Positions 24,192 through 34,603 of a stretch of DNA of 36,449 bases are shown piece by piece. This DNA comes from Vicinamibacteria bacterium (lineage in GTDB: Bacteria > Acidobacteriota > Vicinamibacteria > Fen-336 > JAGNNV01). Numbering within the stretch: the first letter of the stretch is position 1; each line of letters opens with the position of its first letter. A program made the translations under genes and the position numbers. The stretch spans positions 70,523 through 106,971 of the forward strand of contig JAIBCN010000181.1 of the NCBI GenBank assembly GCA_019694155.1. The letters run 5' to 3'. The notes under the pieces were generated by a model. The model was not told where the DNA came from. It saw nothing but the letters and a program-made list of their open reading frames with translations, and did not search any database.

Positions 24192-25130
24192 GTGAAGAGC
24201 GAGCTGGAACTGCGTCACCTGCGCGTCTTTGCGACGGTGGTCGCGGCCGGAACGCACACCCGCGCCGCCCGCTCACTCGGGCTCTCGCAGTCGACGGTGT
24301 CGGAGACGTTGAGCGCGCTCGAGCGCGCCCTCGGCATCGAGCTTTTCCGCAAGGGAACGAAGGGAGTCCTGACTCTGACCCCCTCCGGCGAGCTCCTGCT
24401 CGACTACGCGCGCCGCATGCTCGCACTGAGCCAGGAACTCGTGGGCGCGCTCGCTGGCGCATCACCCGACGTGAAGGCCACCCTGGTGGTCTCCGCGGTC
24501 GAATCGATCGGAGCCTACGTGCTGCCTTCGCGACTCGCCGCTCTCGGCCGGCGCTGGCCGGCGCTGCGCGTGGAGGTAATGACCGGCAGTTGCGCCGAGA
24601 TCCGGCAGCGCGTCGCCTCGGGCGAGAGCGACCTAGGGCTCGTGCTGGAGCCCGAGGCCGGCTCCGATGGCGGCGAGATCCTGGCGAAGACGCGCCTGCT
24701 CATCCTCGGCGCCCCCGGCCACCCGCTGCTCAGCGCCGCCCCTACCGCGGAAGCCCTGCGGCGCTGCGACTTCTATATGTGCGATGCCGGGGGCAACTAT
24801 CACCAGGCCCTTCGCCGCTACTTCGAGGCGGCCGGGGTCAAGCCTCCCAGGATGCAGGCGATGGGCACCATCGAGGGCGTGAAGCGCGGGATTCTGGCCG
24901 GCGGGACGGCGCTCGGCCTCCTGCCGGAGCACGCCGTCGAGTCGGAGTTGCGCGCCCGCTCTCTTTCCGAGGTCCGCGTCCGCAAGGGGCTCCCGGGCGT
25001 GGCGCTGCGCGCGGTAACCGTGCCCGGCGCGCCGCGTTCACCGATGATCGACTCCCTGATCGACTCCCTGCGAGGCTCGGCTCAGCGGGGGCTCCGGCTC
25101 ACCGCCGCCGCGGAGATCGATCGCCCCTAG
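24192..25130 (+). CDS. LysR-family transcriptional regulator
   Basis: 312 residues, GTG start. The N-terminal winged helix-turn-helix (about 6-65) has the classic order LRHLRVFATVVAAGTHTRAA, LGLSQSTVSETLSALE and LGIELFRKGTKGVLTLTPSG. A linker helix and a two-lobed effector-binding domain (about 92-300; VSAVESIGAYVLPSRLAALG at its start) follow. It is divergent from the isochorismatase/M13 operon with 78 bases between, the standard layout for control of the neighbour and itself. The C-terminus carries an in-frame 12-base tandem duplication (IDSLIDSL). The stop shares CTAG with the convergent next gene. Confidence 0.92.
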   Translation: MKSELELRHLRVFATVVAAGTHTRAARSLGLSQSTVSETLSALERALGIELFRKGTKGVLTLTPSGELLLDYARRMLALSQELVGALAGASPDVKATLVVSAVESIGAYVLPSRLAALGRRWPALRVEVMTGSCAEIRQRVASGESDLGLVLEPEAGSDGGEILAKTRLLILGAPGHPLLSAAPTAEALRRCDFYMCDAGGNYHQALRRYFEAAGVKPPRMQAMGTIEGVKRGILAGGTALGLLPEHAVESELRARSLSEVRVRKGLPGVALRAVTVPGAPRSPMIDSLIDSLRGSAQRGLRLTAAAEIDRP

Positions 25131-25693
25131 AACGCGATGCCGAGCCGTAGCGCCTCGTTCTGCAGGGCGACGAGTTCTTCCCGGAGCCTGCCGAGATTGC
25201 GCTTCGCGACATCGTACCGGCTTTCCATCTGATATGGACAGACGACCTGTTCGGGGGCCGTCTCGCCGGGACGGAAGACACCTTCGGGAAGGCGGCAGAC
25301 CTTCCCGCCGCCCGTCGGGTGGTTTCCCAATTGCTGGACCAACGCCTCGGCCCGCGCGATCCGGGCCTGGATCTCCGCCGCCCGCGCCTTGAAAGCGGCG
25401 ATTTCCCGCTGCCTCGACGCCTCGCTGGAATCCCTGGCGGCCGAGCTTTTTTCGGCGGAGGACCTGACGCGCGCCTTCTCCGCTTCCCCCGCGGCGTCGG
25501 ATTCCGAAACCGGTCGTGCCGGTGAAGCCGGGAGATCGGATTCGGTGTAGACCTTCGGCGTGGCGGCAGGGCTTGCCTGCTTGCGCCTCGCCTGCTCCTT
25601 CCGGGCCGTTTCCGCGAGGCTTTGGGGGAGCGCCGTCGCTGGTGCGAGCGTGACGAGCGCCAGCACGACTGCTCCGAGGACTTTCCTGCTCAT
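25127..25693 (-). CDS. Secreted coiled-coil protein, unknown function
   Basis: 188 residues. A signal peptide (about 1-22, ending ATALPQ) is followed by LAETARKEQARRKQ and KVYTESDLP, a pattern I associate with many uncharacterised acidobacterial exported proteins. The middle (about 65-125) is a charged Ala/Arg/Glu coiled coil. Two Cys (CRLPEG and VVCPYQ) could form a disulfide in the periplasm. A strong Shine-Dalgarno (AAGGAGG) lies just before the ATG, directly preceded by an inverted repeat. It is downstream of the Cys-rich ECF sigma gene and may be its target, but this is only context. Confidence 0.7.
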   Translation of the reverse strand: MSRKVLGAVVLALVTLAPATALPQSLAETARKEQARRKQASPAATPKVYTESDLPASPARPVSESDAAGEAEKARVRSSAEKSSAARDSSEASRQREIAAFKARAAEIQARIARAEALVQQLGNHPTGGGKVCRLPEGVFRPGETAPEQVVCPYQMESRYDVAKRNLGRLREELVALQNEALRLGIAF

Positions 25694-25702
25694 GTCGCCT
25701 CC

Positions 25703-25715
25703 TTCGAGGCTCGAA
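25703..25715 (-). promoter_or_regulatory. Inverted repeat abutting a Shine-Dalgarno
   Basis: TTCGAG-C-CTCGAA on the minus strand, perfect 6+1+6. It ends where the AAGGAGG of the secreted coiled-coil gene begins. It could be an operator or part of a ribosome-site hairpin; the 1-base centre favours a protein-binding site. Confidence 0.35.
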
Positions 25716-25765
25716 GTGTACGCCCGCGCCCTGCGATCTCGGGCTGGCCTCACGCACCGCGCCCG

Positions 25766-26323
25766 TCAGGCAAGGCTTCGGCAAGTGCAGTTTCGACAAC
25801 CGTGCGCGGCGCACACGCCGCAGGACTCCGCGACTCTCTTCTTCAACGCCGCGCGCGCACGATGCACCCGCACGCCGGCGTTGTTTGGGGAGAGGCCGTG
25901 CGCCGCCGCGAAGTTCTTGACCGGCGTCCCCTCGACTTCGATGGCGCGCAGGGCCTCCGCGTATTCGGGCTTCAAAGTGTCCGCGAGGCGTGTGACGCAA
26001 GCGCAGATCTCCGCCCGCAACTCGGGCTCGGGTGCCGCACGGGTTTCGAGCGAGTGAGCGAAGGACTCCAGGGCCCGGTTCGCCGTGACCTGACGCCGGA
26101 ACCGGTCAATCACCGCGTTTCGTAGCATTCGGTAGAACCAGCGGATCACACCTTCGTCACCCGGGGCGAGCTCCGGACGAGCCACCACCTTGACGAAGGC
26201 GTCGTGGAGAATGTCCTGGGCGATCGCGCGATTCCCGACCCGGCGCTCCAGGAAGCCGAGGAAGGCCCTCTGGTTCTCGAGCAGGAGCTTCAAGGGCGCG
26301 GATGTTCCCGCCGCAGATGTCAT
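25766..26323 (-). CDS. ECF sigma factor with C-terminal cysteine cluster (CorE-like/ECF44-like)
   Basis: 185 residues. Sigma-2 about 14-80 (RAIAQDILHDAFVKVVAR, VIRWFYRMLRNAVIDRFRR), sigma-4 about 105-165 (LKPEYAEALRAIEVEG, GLSPNNAGVRVHRARAALKKR). The protein ends in a cysteine cluster with C168, C171, C176, C179 and C181 and a His at about 174 (CGVCAAHGCRNCTC). This matches the metal-sensing Cys-rich tail of CorE-type sigma factors, which respond to metals such as copper or cadmium without an anti-sigma factor; another cysteine lies in the inter-domain region (ICACV). No anti-sigma gene follows. Its neighbours are a small membrane protein (upstream, same strand) and a secreted coiled-coil protein (downstream). 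Confidence 0.87.
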   Translation of the reverse strand: MTSAAGTSAPLKLLLENQRAFLGFLERRVGNRAIAQDILHDAFVKVVARPELAPGDEGVIRWFYRMLRNAVIDRFRRQVTANRALESFAHSLETRAAPEPELRAEICACVTRLADTLKPEYAEALRAIEVEGTPVKNFAAAHGLSPNNAGVRVHRARAALKKRVAESCGVCAAHGCRNCTCRSLA

Positions 26324-26336
26324 GAACCCGAGACCG

Positions 26337-26735
26337 CTACGCTTTGCCCAGCTTCCCTCCGAGCCAGGCCATCGGTACGTAGGCGGCGATCAGGTCGAGG
26401 GCCACGAACCACGGGGGGGCCGGGATCATGACCGACGCGGCGATGCCGCCACACAGGAACAGGATGCCGAAGGCCATCGCGATGGTCATCTTGTGACTGG
26501 ACGCGATGGTGGCGGCCACGAGGGATGCCACGAGGGTGCCCAGGGCGTGGGCCAGGAACGGAAACAAGAAGTGCTTCGCCTCGAGTCGCGGCATGGCGGC
26601 CTTGAGGCCCTCGACGGTCGTCATGTCGGCGCCTTCGGGCGGCGCCACCACCGAGGAGCTGATGGTGACCATCGCAATGTTCACGGCGTTGCCGAGCACG
26701 AAGCCGACGACGATGCCGAGGATGTTTCTGAACAT
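26337..26735 (-). CDS. Small integral membrane protein, unknown function
   Basis: 132 residues with four hydrophobic segments (about 3-30, 58-78, 84-103 and 107-126). A short loop at 31-55 carries acidic residues (PPEGADMTTVEGL). Its 3' end is 13 bases before the CorE-like sigma start, so both are probably cotranscribed and the protein may be a target or accessory of that sigma factor. I do not recognise a named family. Confidence 0.65.
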   Translation of the reverse strand: MFRNILGIVVGFVLGNAVNIAMVTISSSVVAPPEGADMTTVEGLKAAMPRLEAKHFLFPFLAHALGTLVASLVAATIASSHKMTIAMAFGILFLCGGIAASVMIPAPPWFVALDLIAAYVPMAWLGGKLGKA

Positions 26736-26753
26736 GGGGAGTCGGCCGCCACC

Positions 26754-28928
<2,175 letters not shown>

Positions 28929-28949
28929 ATACCGAATGCCGCGTCAGGG

Positions 28950-28969
28950 GCGGCCGGACCAGCGGCCGC
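28950..28969. terminator. GC-rich hairpin between convergent genes
   Basis: GCGGCCG (28950-28956), loop GACCAG, CGGCCGC (28963-28969): a perfect 7-pair stem in the 53-base gap between the convergent aldo/keto reductase and bacilliredoxin genes. It has no T-run on either strand, so it would be at most a weak or factor-assisted bidirectional terminator. Confidence 0.4.
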
Positions 28970-28981
28970 AAGCGACGCCGC

Positions 28982-29506
28982 TCAGGCCCTGGCGGGCATC
29001 ATAGGGATGCGCGAACCGCAGCCCACGTAGGGCCGGATCTCCTTGAACTTCGCGGGATCGATCGAGGGGCCGGGCTTCGAGCAATGGGTGTCGAAGGCCT
29101 TGCTCAATGCCGCGGCCACCTGGGGCTCGTCCATCCGCTGGAGGTCCGTGCGCTGAAGCATGAAGACCTGCTTCCCGTCCTTGAACAAGCCGATGCTGGG
29201 GGAGGACGGCGGATAGCCGCTCATGTAGCTTCGCGCCCGCTCCACCGCGTCGCGGTCGACACCGGCGAACACCGTCACCGAACGGTCGGGAATCCGGGCA
29301 TTCTGGAGCGCCAGCATCGCGCCCGGGCGGGCCTGTCCGGCGGCGCACCCGCAGACCGAATTCACGATCACCAGAGTCGTGCCGGCCTTCGTGGAAAGCG
29401 CCGCATCGACCTCTTCAGGAGTGGTCAGAGGCTCGACGCCGACCGCGGCGAGTTCCTGCCAGAGGGGTTCGACGGCTTTCGGATCGTAGATGGGCGGTAG
29501 AGGCAT
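28982..29506 (-). CDS. Bacilliredoxin-like protein (BrxA/BrxB, DUF1094 family)
   Basis: 174 residues. Thioredoxin-fold protein that removes bacillithiol (or an equivalent low-molecular thiol) from oxidised proteins. The diagnostic CGC active site is C52-G-C54 in VNSVCGCAAGQARPG, followed by FAGVDRDAVERARSYM and PSSPSIGLFKDGKQVFMLQR as in YphP/YqiW. It is longer than the usual about 145 residues because of a C-terminal tail (SKPGPSIDPAKFKEIRPYVG). Cytoplasmic and apparently monocistronic. With the Sec-peroxiredoxin-like gene it suggests a thiol-redox system based on bacillithiol or a similar thiol. Confidence 0.87.
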   Translation of the reverse strand: MPLPPIYDPKAVEPLWQELAAVGVEPLTTPEEVDAALSTKAGTTLVIVNSVCGCAAGQARPGAMLALQNARIPDRSVTVFAGVDRDAVERARSYMSGYPPSSPSIGLFKDGKQVFMLQRTDLQRMDEPQVAAALSKAFDTHCSKPGPSIDPAKFKEIRPYVGCGSRIPMMPARA

Positions 29507-29547
29507 GGAAGCAGTCTATGCCGCGCCCCCGTGCCGGCCCACCAGAC

Positions 29548-30789
29548 CTACCTGCGTGTGGAGGGCACGAGCTTCAGCAAACGTCCCTGGGCCTCGTCCG
29601 TTACCAGGTACAGCGCACCATCGGGCCCCTGCCGCACGTCGCGGATGCGCTCGCGCTTCGGCTGGAGATCGGTGAGCAGCCGTTCCTCGCCCACGACTCT
29701 GTCCCCGTCGAGCGACAGGCGGACGAGATTCGTGCTCGCGAGGCCGCCGATGAACACGCTGCCTTTCCAGGCGGGGAAGAGGTTGCCGGTATAGAAGACC
29801 ATGCCGGAGGGCGCGATCACCGGATCCCAGTAGTACGCAGGTTGTTCCATGCCTTCCTTCGACGTGATGCCGCCGGTGATGGGCGTCCCGCGGTATTCGA
29901 TCCCGTAGGAGATGGTCGGCCAGCCGTAGTCTCTGCCCTTGCGGACGATGTTCAATTCGTCGCCGCCCCTCGCCCCATGCTCCACCTCCCACAGTTCACC
30001 CGTGACGGGATGCAGGGCCGCCGACTGGATGTTGCGATGACCGATCGACCAGATCTCGGGCTTGACCCCGGCCTTGCCCACGAACGGGTTGTCCTCGGGA
30101 ATGGTGCCGTCCGGGTTGATCCGCGCGACCTTGCCGAGCAGGCCGTCCATTCGCTGCGCCTGGTGACGGCCCTCCTCGATGGAGCGCTCACCCAGCGTGA
30201 TGAAGAGCTTCCCGTCGCGGCCGAAAACGAGACGCGACCCGAAATGCATGGTGGAGGCGAGCGAGGGGCTCTGATGGAAGATGACCTCGACGTTCTCGAC
30301 CCTCGGGGTCGCCCCATCCACGAAACGACCCCGCGCGACCGCGGTGTTGTTGAGTCCGCCCTCCCGCGGCTCCGCGTAGCTCCAGTAGATGAGGCCGTTC
30401 CTCGCGTGATCGGGATCCACCACCACGTCGAGCAGGCCGCCCTGGCCGCGCGCGTCCATGGCGGGCAGGCCTGCGACAGGCGCGGACAGCGAGCCGTCCT
30501 TGCTCACCACGCGCAAGCGTCCCGGCCGTTCGGTGACGAGCATGCGGCCCTGGGGAAGGAACGCGATGGCCCAAGGCCGCTCGAGCCCGGTGACGAGTGG
30601 AATCACGTCGAACGCCACGCCGCTTTTTTGCTCGGGCGCCCGCGTCTGCCCTTCGAAGGCCGGCTTCTGGGCGGCGGCGTTCGGCGGCCGGGAATCCACA
30701 CCTTGTGCGAAAACCGTCGCGGAGAGGCTCAGGCCCAGGAGGGCGAACGCCAGGGGTCGCGTCGCGGACGGCATCGGTCGATGGCTCAT
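29548..30789 (-). CDS. PQQ-dependent soluble aldose dehydrogenase (YliI/Asd-like)
   Basis: 413 residues. A signal peptide (about 1-29, cleavage after VFA) directs it to the periplasm. The six-bladed propeller of the glucose/sorbosone dehydrogenase family is clear: [63 protein letters not shown] and [11 protein letters not shown], then [12 protein letters not shown] at the end. It oxidises aldose sugars with pyrroloquinoline quinone as cofactor. No PQQ synthesis genes are in the window, so cofactor supply is unknown. The start ATG lies 33 bases after the ankyrin gene on the same strand. Confidence 0.9.
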   Translation of the reverse strand: MSHRPMPSATRPLAFALLGLSLSATVFAQGVDSRPPNAAAQKPAFEGQTRAPEQKSGVAFDVIPLVTGLERPWAIAFLPQGRMLVTERPGRLRVVSKDGSLSAPVAGLPAMDARGQGGLLDVVVDPDHARNGLIYWSYAEPREGGLNNTAVARGRFVDGATPRVENVEVIFHQSPSLASTMHFGSRLVFGRDGKLFITLGERSIEEGRHQAQRMDGLLGKVARINPDGTIPEDNPFVGKAGVKPEIWSIGHRNIQSAALHPVTGELWEVEHGARGGDELNIVRKGRDYGWPTISYGIEYRGTPITGGITSKEGMEQPAYYWDPVIAPSGMVFYTGNLFPAWKGSVFIGGLASTNLVRLSLDGDRVVGEERLLTDLQPKRERIRDVRQGPDGALYLVTDEAQGRLLKLVPSTRR

Positions 30790-30822
30790 GCCGTCAATCG
30801 TACCCGTCCGACCAGGGCCCGC

Positions 30823-32088
30823 CTATTCGGCACCCCCGGCTTCCTCGATGAGCTTCATCGCGGGTTCGCTGACGAAGATCCGGCGGTGAAAACGCCGGCC
30901 CCACGAGAGGGCGGTGACGTCGCGGTACTCGTGCATGGTGTCCGGGCCGTAGCCGGGATGGAGCTGCTTCCGCAGGGAGGCGCGCACATTCGGATCGGCG
31001 CCGTGGTCGAGGAGGAGCTTCGTGAAGGGCGCCTCCGGCGCTTCGTGATGATGGTTCATCCAGAAGTTCGGCTGCGACACCACGGTCGCGAAAAGAGGCG
31101 TGTGGCCGCCGAAGCCGTCCTCGTCCACCGCCGCTCTCGCGTTCACGTCGGCGCCCCGTTCGATCAGCCAGCGCGCGATTTCCATCTCGGCGTAGTCGAC
31201 GGACATGTGCAGCAGCGTGGCGCCCCGAAGTGGTGTTCCGTGGGTCGCCTGGATCTCGTCGTGACACCCGAGGCTCTCGGGATAGATGTCCTCGTGAGTG
31301 AAGGTGCGATTGAGCAGCCGAGGATCGCGCCGCAGGTGGGCCTCGAGGAGATCGACGCGGCCCCGGTGGAGGGCCATGGTCGGCGTGTCCGGGAGTTCGA
31401 GGCCGTGCTCGACGTACATCTCGAGAATCGCGTGTTTCGCCTCGGGCCTCCGACTGTCGGTTTCGAGCACGACGTCGACCGGCGCGAGGCGGCGGCCATG
31501 CGCATCGCGCACCGGGGCGCCCAGCTTCAGCATCAGCTCGGTGCCTGACGTGGAAAGTGTGTAAGCGGGTCCGCCGAGCGCGTCCTTCGGTGGCGGCGGC
31601 GAACCCATCAGGGCGTGGATCTTGAGCGCGGCGCCGATCTGGCTCTGCAGGACCGCGCGACCGAGGGCGTGCTCGAGGTCCGAAGCGCCGAGGCCATGAA
31701 GGGCCTCGATGATGCCGTCCCGGCCCAGGTTCGCCGCGTAGCTCAGGGGCGGTCCCCAATCGCTCTTGCGGATCAGGGTGTTCTCGGTGAGGAGCTTCGG
31801 GTTCGACCGGATCAGGGCCAACACAGCCGGGGCATCGTCGCGCCAGATCCCATCGACGAGCTCGCAGGCCTGCGCGAGGCGCATCCAGCTCGGCGCCTCG
31901 TACGCGCGGGCGAGCGCGAGCTGAGCGTCGGCGAGCTTCGTGGCCGCGGGCGTGGGAGGCTCGGGGTGATGCACCCGCAGCTCGGCGAGCGCGTCGGGAT
32001 CGCCGCGGCGGATCGCTTTCAGCAACTCCTTGGCTTGGCGCTTGAGTTGATCGAGATCGGGACGAACGGGAAGACGGCGTTCGGGCAT
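30823..32088 (-). CDS. Ankyrin-repeat protein
   Basis: 421 residues, preceded by a textbook Shine-Dalgarno (AAGGAGG, 6 bases before ATG). No signal peptide, so probably cytoplasmic. The N-terminus (about 1-75) is a charged helical region (LDQLKRQAKELLKAIRRGDPDALAEL) common to a family of bacterial ankyrin proteins. Recognisable repeats include LGRDGIIEALHGLGASDLE, TLLHMSVDYAEMEIARWLIERGADVNA and a late one ending KLLLDHGADPNVRAS. It is a protein-binding scaffold; the partner is unknown. Confidence 0.85.
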   Translation of the reverse strand: MPERRLPVRPDLDQLKRQAKELLKAIRRGDPDALAELRVHHPEPPTPAATKLADAQLALARAYEAPSWMRLAQACELVDGIWRDDAPAVLALIRSNPKLLTENTLIRKSDWGPPLSYAANLGRDGIIEALHGLGASDLEHALGRAVLQSQIGAALKIHALMGSPPPPKDALGGPAYTLSTSGTELMLKLGAPVRDAHGRRLAPVDVVLETDSRRPEAKHAILEMYVEHGLELPDTPTMALHRGRVDLLEAHLRRDPRLLNRTFTHEDIYPESLGCHDEIQATHGTPLRGATLLHMSVDYAEMEIARWLIERGADVNARAAVDEDGFGGHTPLFATVVSQPNFWMNHHHEAPEAPFTKLLLDHGADPNVRASLRKQLHPGYGPDTMHEYRDVTALSWGRRFHRRIFVSEPAMKLIEEAGGAE

Positions 32089-32262
32089 GACGAGCCTCCT
32101 TCAAAGAAGCACCCGGGGTCCGCTCGCGTCGGGCGAAAGGGAGGATCGTGTCCGATCGGTCTGGATGCGCCACGAACCTCAGGAGGACTCGGTCCTTTCC
32201 GCGGACGGGAGGCGCCCTGAACGCCTGGCCGGAGGATAGAGGCGCTAGGCTTCGCCGCACAA
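32089..32262. other. 174-base divergent gap without a gene
   Basis: Lies between the ankyrin gene (-) and dut (+). It contains the ankyrin Shine-Dalgarno and must hold both promoters. I see no convincing sigma-70 boxes, terminator or long repeat. A 24-codon frame inside it has no ribosome site and is not called. Confidence 0.5.
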
Positions 32263-32709
32263 ATGAAGATCGCCTTCAAACGTCTGCCCCACGGGGCGGG
32301 GCTTCCGCTCCCCGCCTACCAGACCCGGGACTCCGCGGGGATGGACCTCTCCGCCGCCATCGACGCAGACCGCACCATCGCTCCCGGCGCGCGCGAGTTC
32401 CTGCCCTGCGGCTTTTCTCTCGCGATACCGCAAGGCTACGAGGGCCAGGTCCGATCCCGCTCCGGCCTCGCTCTCAAGCACGGCATCGCGGTGCTCAACT
32501 CACCGGGCACCATCGACGCCGATTATCGCGGCGAACTCGCGGTCGTCCTCGTCAATCACGGCAGCGCTCCGTTCGTCGTCTCGCGGGGTATGCGCATCGC
32601 GCAGCTCGTGATCGCGAAAGTCGAACAGGCGGTCTGGAGCGAGGTCGACGAGCTTCCGGAGACCGATCGAGGCCAGGGCGGCTATGGCCACACGGGCCAC
32701 GGCGCTTAA
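32263..32709 (+). CDS. dut: dUTP diphosphatase
   Basis: 148 residues, a trimeric dUTPase that hydrolyses dUTP to dUMP and keeps uracil out of DNA. All five motifs are present: AGMDLSA (25-31), RSRSGLA (64-70), [11 protein letters not shown] (82-92), RGMRIAQLV (108-116) and [10 protein letters not shown] (136-145). In motif V, Tyr and His stand where Phe and Ser are common (GGFGSTG); both are tolerated changes. Its stop is two bases from the convergent SpsF-like gene. Confidence 0.95.
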   Translation: MKIAFKRLPHGAGLPLPAYQTRDSAGMDLSAAIDADRTIAPGAREFLPCGFSLAIPQGYEGQVRSRSGLALKHGIAVLNSPGTIDADYRGELAVVLVNHGSAPFVVSRGMRIAQLVIAKVEQAVWSEVDELPETDRGQGGYGHTGHGA

Positions 32710-32711
32710 GC

Positions 32712-33494
32712 CTACTTCGATTGCGCGGCTTTGACCATCGCGTCGAGTTCGACCGAGCGGTGGTTGACGCCCTTGTGGGTCAGGTGGGCGTTGATGGCCA
32801 CGAGATCCGGGCGTGAATCGAGAAGGGCTATGGCGTCGCGCGTCTCCACGAGCGGCCCGCGGCCCAGGAGCTTGAAGATCTCCCGCTGAAGGCGGATGTC
32901 CTCCGGGTGATCGACGGTGAGGCGGTAGGAGGGCCGCAGCAGCGCGGGCTCGAGGTCGAGCATGGCGATCCGGAAATCCGCCGGGTGCTCCTTGATGTAG
33001 AGGGTCACGAGCTCCGAGCGATGCTTCGGCTCGCCCTCGTTCCATGAGGTCTCGAGCGCGTCGGTCGAGATCACTTCGGCGAGGATCCCCATGAGCAGTG
33101 CCTCGCCGGGGACATAGGTGTAATCGGCGCGGCGCTCCTTGTGAAGCTTCACCAGCGCGTCCATGGTTCCGACGTCGGTGAGGGGATTGTCGCCGGTGAC
33201 GCGCACCAGGGAGTCCGCGTCGAACGCCCAGGCGGCTCCGATGTGCCTCTTGAGCACATCGTCCTCGTCACCGCGGAAAACGCGGACCCCGAGGCTTTTG
33301 CCCAGGTCGGCGATGGCGTCGTTCTCCGGGTTCGTCGAGGTCGCGAGCGCCACTTCGTCGACCGTCTTCGACGTCCGCATGCGCTTGATCAGAACCGCGA
33401 GCAGCGGTTCGCCGGGCAGCAGTTCCATGAGCGCCTTGCCCGGGCAGCGCGCCGAGGCCATGCGCGCGGTCACCAGGCACACGGTCCGGCTCAA
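32712..33494 (-). CDS. SpsF-like cytidylyltransferase (nonulosonate activation)
   Basis: 260 residues from a TTG that overlaps the neighbouring synthase stop (TTGA at 33491-33494). Nucleotidyltransferase fold of the SpsF/acylneuraminate cytidylyltransferase group: VTARMASARCPGKAL at the start, VFRGDEDDVLKRH, LVRVTGDNPLTD (metal-binding Asp) and RLTVDHPEDIRLQREIF. It is expected to charge a NeuB-type sugar acid with CMP for surface decoration. Ser and Cys replace the usual Thr and Leu in the ARMGSTRLPGK motif. Operon partner: the NeuB paralogue just upstream. Confidence 0.85.
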   Translation of the reverse strand: MSRTVCLVTARMASARCPGKALMELLPGEPLLAVLIKRMRTSKTVDEVALATSTNPENDAIADLGKSLGVRVFRGDEDDVLKRHIGAAWAFDADSLVRVTGDNPLTDVGTMDALVKLHKERRADYTYVPGEALLMGILAEVISTDALETSWNEGEPKHRSELVTLYIKEHPADFRIAMLDLEPALLRPSYRLTVDHPEDIRLQREIFKLLGRGPLVETRDAIALLDSRPDLVAINAHLTHKGVNHRSVELDAMVKAAQSK

Positions 33495-34522
33495 TCCAGC
33501 ATGTCCTCGCGAATGGTGGCGTCGGCTTCGATGGGATGCCGGGCATGCCGGCCCACGATGCGGTTCACGTCGCGAGGCGACAGCCCCGGATCCTTGCTCG
33601 GGTCGATCCGCTTGAAGTCGAGTTTCTCGGCGGTGATGACGTCGCCGCGTCCGATCAGCGTCTTGGCCACGATGAAGCGCGCCATCTTGCGGTGGTACCC
33701 GTCCGCCGCCTGGGACATGGGCTGGCCCGCTTCACCGCGCGCGAGCTCGGCGGTGCGGATCATCTCGACCATGCGATGGAAGTCTTCAGGGTTGAGGGAG
33801 GACTGGTAGTCGAAGCCCTTCTTCGAACGATCGAGCGTGAAGTGCTTCTCCACCAGATCGGCGCCGTAGGTCACGGCGAGGGCCGGAGCCATGAGGGCGA
33901 AGAGCGTCCCGCCGTCGGTGTGGTCGAGAAAACCCACGGGCACGCGGTATCTCGACTTCATGCGCTCGAGTTCGCGGAACCGGATCTCCTCGACCGGGGT
34001 CGGAAAGGTCTGAAATCCGAAGAGCAGGCCCAGATCGCGATCGCCCACGATGGCGAGCGCCTCCGAGAGGGCGTCTTCCGGAACGCCCCCGGTGGCGAAG
34101 AAGACGGGCTTGCCCACCTCCACCACCGCGCGGATGAATTCCTTGTTCTCCATGTCGGTGGTGTGGACCTTGTAGGCGTCGGCCCCCGCTTCCACCGCGA
34201 GTTCGAGCGAAGGAGCATCGAAGCACTCCGCGAAGAGCGCGAGACCGGACCCTTTGGCCTGGGCGAGGACTTTCTTCCACTCCTTGTCGGTGAGTTCGAT
34301 CTGCTCGAAGTCCTTGCGGCCGGGATGACGGTTCACCACCAGGCGATCGGCCTTGAAGAGCTGAAACTTGATGCCGTCGGCGCCCATGCGGAATGCCGCG
34401 TCGAGCATCTTGAGGGCCTGATCGGCGGAACCCTCGTGCGCGGAAGCGACCTCGGCGAGGACGAAGCAGGGCAGCGTGGAGCCGACTTCGCGCGATCCGA
34501 TCCGGATCGTTGTGGGATTCAT
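33491..34522 (-). CDS. NeuB-family synthase, divergent second copy
   Basis: 343 residues. TIM-barrel PEP-condensing synthase plus a C-terminal SAF domain (about 285-343). Both expected metal-binding His are kept (GFLDHTDGG and VEKHFTLDR), but several motifs differ from the first copy at 13025-14077. EVASAHEGS stands for the usual E-I-G-x-N-H, YKVHTTDMEN for FKIASAD, ATGGVPED for STGM, and FDYQSSL for PDHxxSL. The substrate is therefore probably not the same as that of the first NeuB. First gene of a two-gene operon with the SpsF-like transferase. Confidence 0.85.
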   Translation of the reverse strand: MNPTTIRIGSREVGSTLPCFVLAEVASAHEGSADQALKMLDAAFRMGADGIKFQLFKADRLVVNRHPGRKDFEQIELTDKEWKKVLAQAKGSGLALFAECFDAPSLELAVEAGADAYKVHTTDMENKEFIRAVVEVGKPVFFATGGVPEDALSEALAIVGDRDLGLLFGFQTFPTPVEEIRFRELERMKSRYRVPVGFLDHTDGGTLFALMAPALAVTYGADLVEKHFTLDRSKKGFDYQSSLNPEDFHRMVEMIRTAELARGEAGQPMSQAADGYHRKMARFIVAKTLIGRGDVITAEKLDFKRIDPSKDPGLSPRDVNRIVGRHARHPIEADATIREDMLD

Positions 34523-34603
34523 GGGAACGCGCTAAGCCTAGCAGCCACAAGGCGTCCGGGCCCGGTCCGGGGTATCGTAGGCGAAAATAAGGCAAACGAA
34601 GAC

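Noticed and set aside
23524..24465. Upstream extension of the M13 gene
   Set aside because: It overlaps the isochorismatase and lysR genes and lacks conserved sequence. The signal-like N-terminus starts at the ATG at 23523.
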